NCBI GenBank assembly: GCA_030626645.1
Contig: DAOUTP010000121.1
Location: 1 to 5,937, forward strand
Direction of reading: 5' to 3'
From: Candidatus Cloacimonadota bacterium
GTDB taxonomy: Bacteria > Cloacimonadota > Cloacimonadia > Cloacimonadales > TCS61
DNA length: 5,937 nucleotides
The notes under the pieces were generated by a model. It ran no database searches, was not told the DNA's origin, and saw only the letters and a program-made list of their open reading frames with translations. The translations under genes were made by a program, and so were the position numbers. Of this stretch, positions 5,600-5,937 are shown piece after piece; the stretch's first letter is position 1, and the number at the start of each line of letters is the position of its first letter.

Positions 5600-5937
5600 T
5601 TATTCAAGTTTCCCAGCTGACTTTAATTTATCAGCATAAATTTTTAAAGTTTTCATTTTATTAGCTTCTCTTAGCATCATTTGAAAATCACCAGTTTTAG
5701 TTATATAAAAATCATTACAAACACTTTGTTCATTTTTTTGCAAAGAAAATATCCATTCAAAACCACCGAAAATTGCTCTTAAGTACTTATTCGAACAAAT
5801 TTCAAAAAAACCTGGTATTAGAATTAAATCAGATAATGTTTCGTTTCCGTTTAATATAAAATTTAGTGCGCATCCATAATCATTTAAGTTTCCAGGATCT
5901 TCTTCAAGTAGCATTTTTTTTAATTCTGGCTCAAGTG
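5600..5937 (-). CDS. Unrecognised cytoplasmic protein, 5' end beyond window (cassette gene)
   Basis: The 3' part of a gene: the reading frame stays open from the stop at 5600-5602 to the right edge. The ATG at 5914 has no Shine-Dalgarno (AATTAAAAAAA precedes it), and upstream codons read LEPELKK, so it is probably internal. The visible 111 or so residues show no signal peptide or membrane segment. There is an acidic start (KKMLLEEDPGNLNDYG), a hydrophobic middle with Phe/Trp/Cys (FGGFEWIFSLQ) and a basic helical tail (LREANKMKTLKIYADKLKS). I recognise no family; small soluble proteins of unknown function are common integron cargo. The stop lies seven bases from site 4, the same spacing rule as the other modules. 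Unlike the three neighbouring cassette genes, the visible part gives no sign of export. Confidence 0.7.
   Translation of the reverse strand, partial: LEPELKKMLLEEDPGNLNDYGCALNFILNGNETLSDLILIPGFFEICSNKYLRAIFGGFEWIFSLQKNEQSVCNDFYITKTGDFQMMLREANKMKTLKIYADKLKSAGKLE

Larger units (their letters stand above)
827..5937 (-). mobile_element. Integron-like gene cassette array (partial, no integrase in window)
   Basis: Four single-gene modules, all transcribed on the minus strand, are separated by long palindromes whose ends match across each gene rather than across each palindrome. Every stop codon lies 4-13 bases from one palindrome. The three start codons in view lie 21-31 bases from the next, with a Shine-Dalgarno but little space for a promoter. 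This is the standard organisation of promoter-poor integron cassettes, with attC following each gene. The estimated modules are about 943-1782, 1905-3712 and 3750-5470, with a fourth starting at 5585. The array runs off the right edge, so the integrase, attI and Pc promoter (if they exist) are not visible. The alternative is an unclassified family of mobile palindromic intergenic elements. Confidence 0.6.

Overview
The window reads as a low-GC bacterial chromosome fragment, probably from the FCB group (Cloacimonadota, Ignavibacteria, Bacteroidota or relatives). Two large secreted proteins end in the same domain, with a PNPFNPSTTI motif, an IKGQ motif, SSG(V/M)Y and a terminal KKC(I/L)LLK. This is the FlgD-Ig-like / type IX-type C-terminal sorting domain common in that group. 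I cannot assign a species.

Layout: (1) 2-817, + strand, the 3' part of an M48-family zinc metallopeptidase cut by the left edge. (2) 827-5937, four genes all on the - strand, each in its own module and separated by GC-rich long imperfect palindromes at about 827-950, 1771-1912, 3704-3759 and 5461-5592. The genes encode, left to right, a lipoprotein (968-1747), a secreted seven-repeat FG-GAP propeller protein (1918-3672), a secreted internalin-like leucine-rich-repeat protein (3766-5439), and an unrecognised protein cut by the right edge (5600-5937).

The main observation is how the palindromes are built. The outer ends match across each gene rather than across each palindrome. TTATAGCCAAGT (943-954) is complementary to 1771-1782 across gene 1. 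TTAGCAGCA (1905-1913) is complementary to 3704-3712 across gene 2. ATTAGCAGCA (3750-3759) is complementary to 5461-5470 across gene 3. At 1771-1912 and 5461-5592 the two ends of the same palindrome do not match each other. This mosaic is what integron gene cassettes look like: each cassette carries its own R''/R' pair, and recombination at a core joins the end of one cassette to the start of the next. Stop codons lie 4-13 bases from one palindrome and start codons 21-31 bases from the other, with a Shine-Dalgarno in the gap and almost no room for a promoter. I therefore read the right-hand 5.1 kb as part of an integron-like cassette array, with the M48 gene marking its flank. No integrase or attI is in the window, so this is an inference from site structure.

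What the genes do together: three of the four cassette products are predicted to be exported. They carry an N-terminal signal, adhesive or ligand-binding repeats, and (two of them) a shared C-terminal sorting domain. The array thus looks like a reservoir of exchangeable cell-surface proteins. No metabolic operon is visible, and the genes look like independent cargo.
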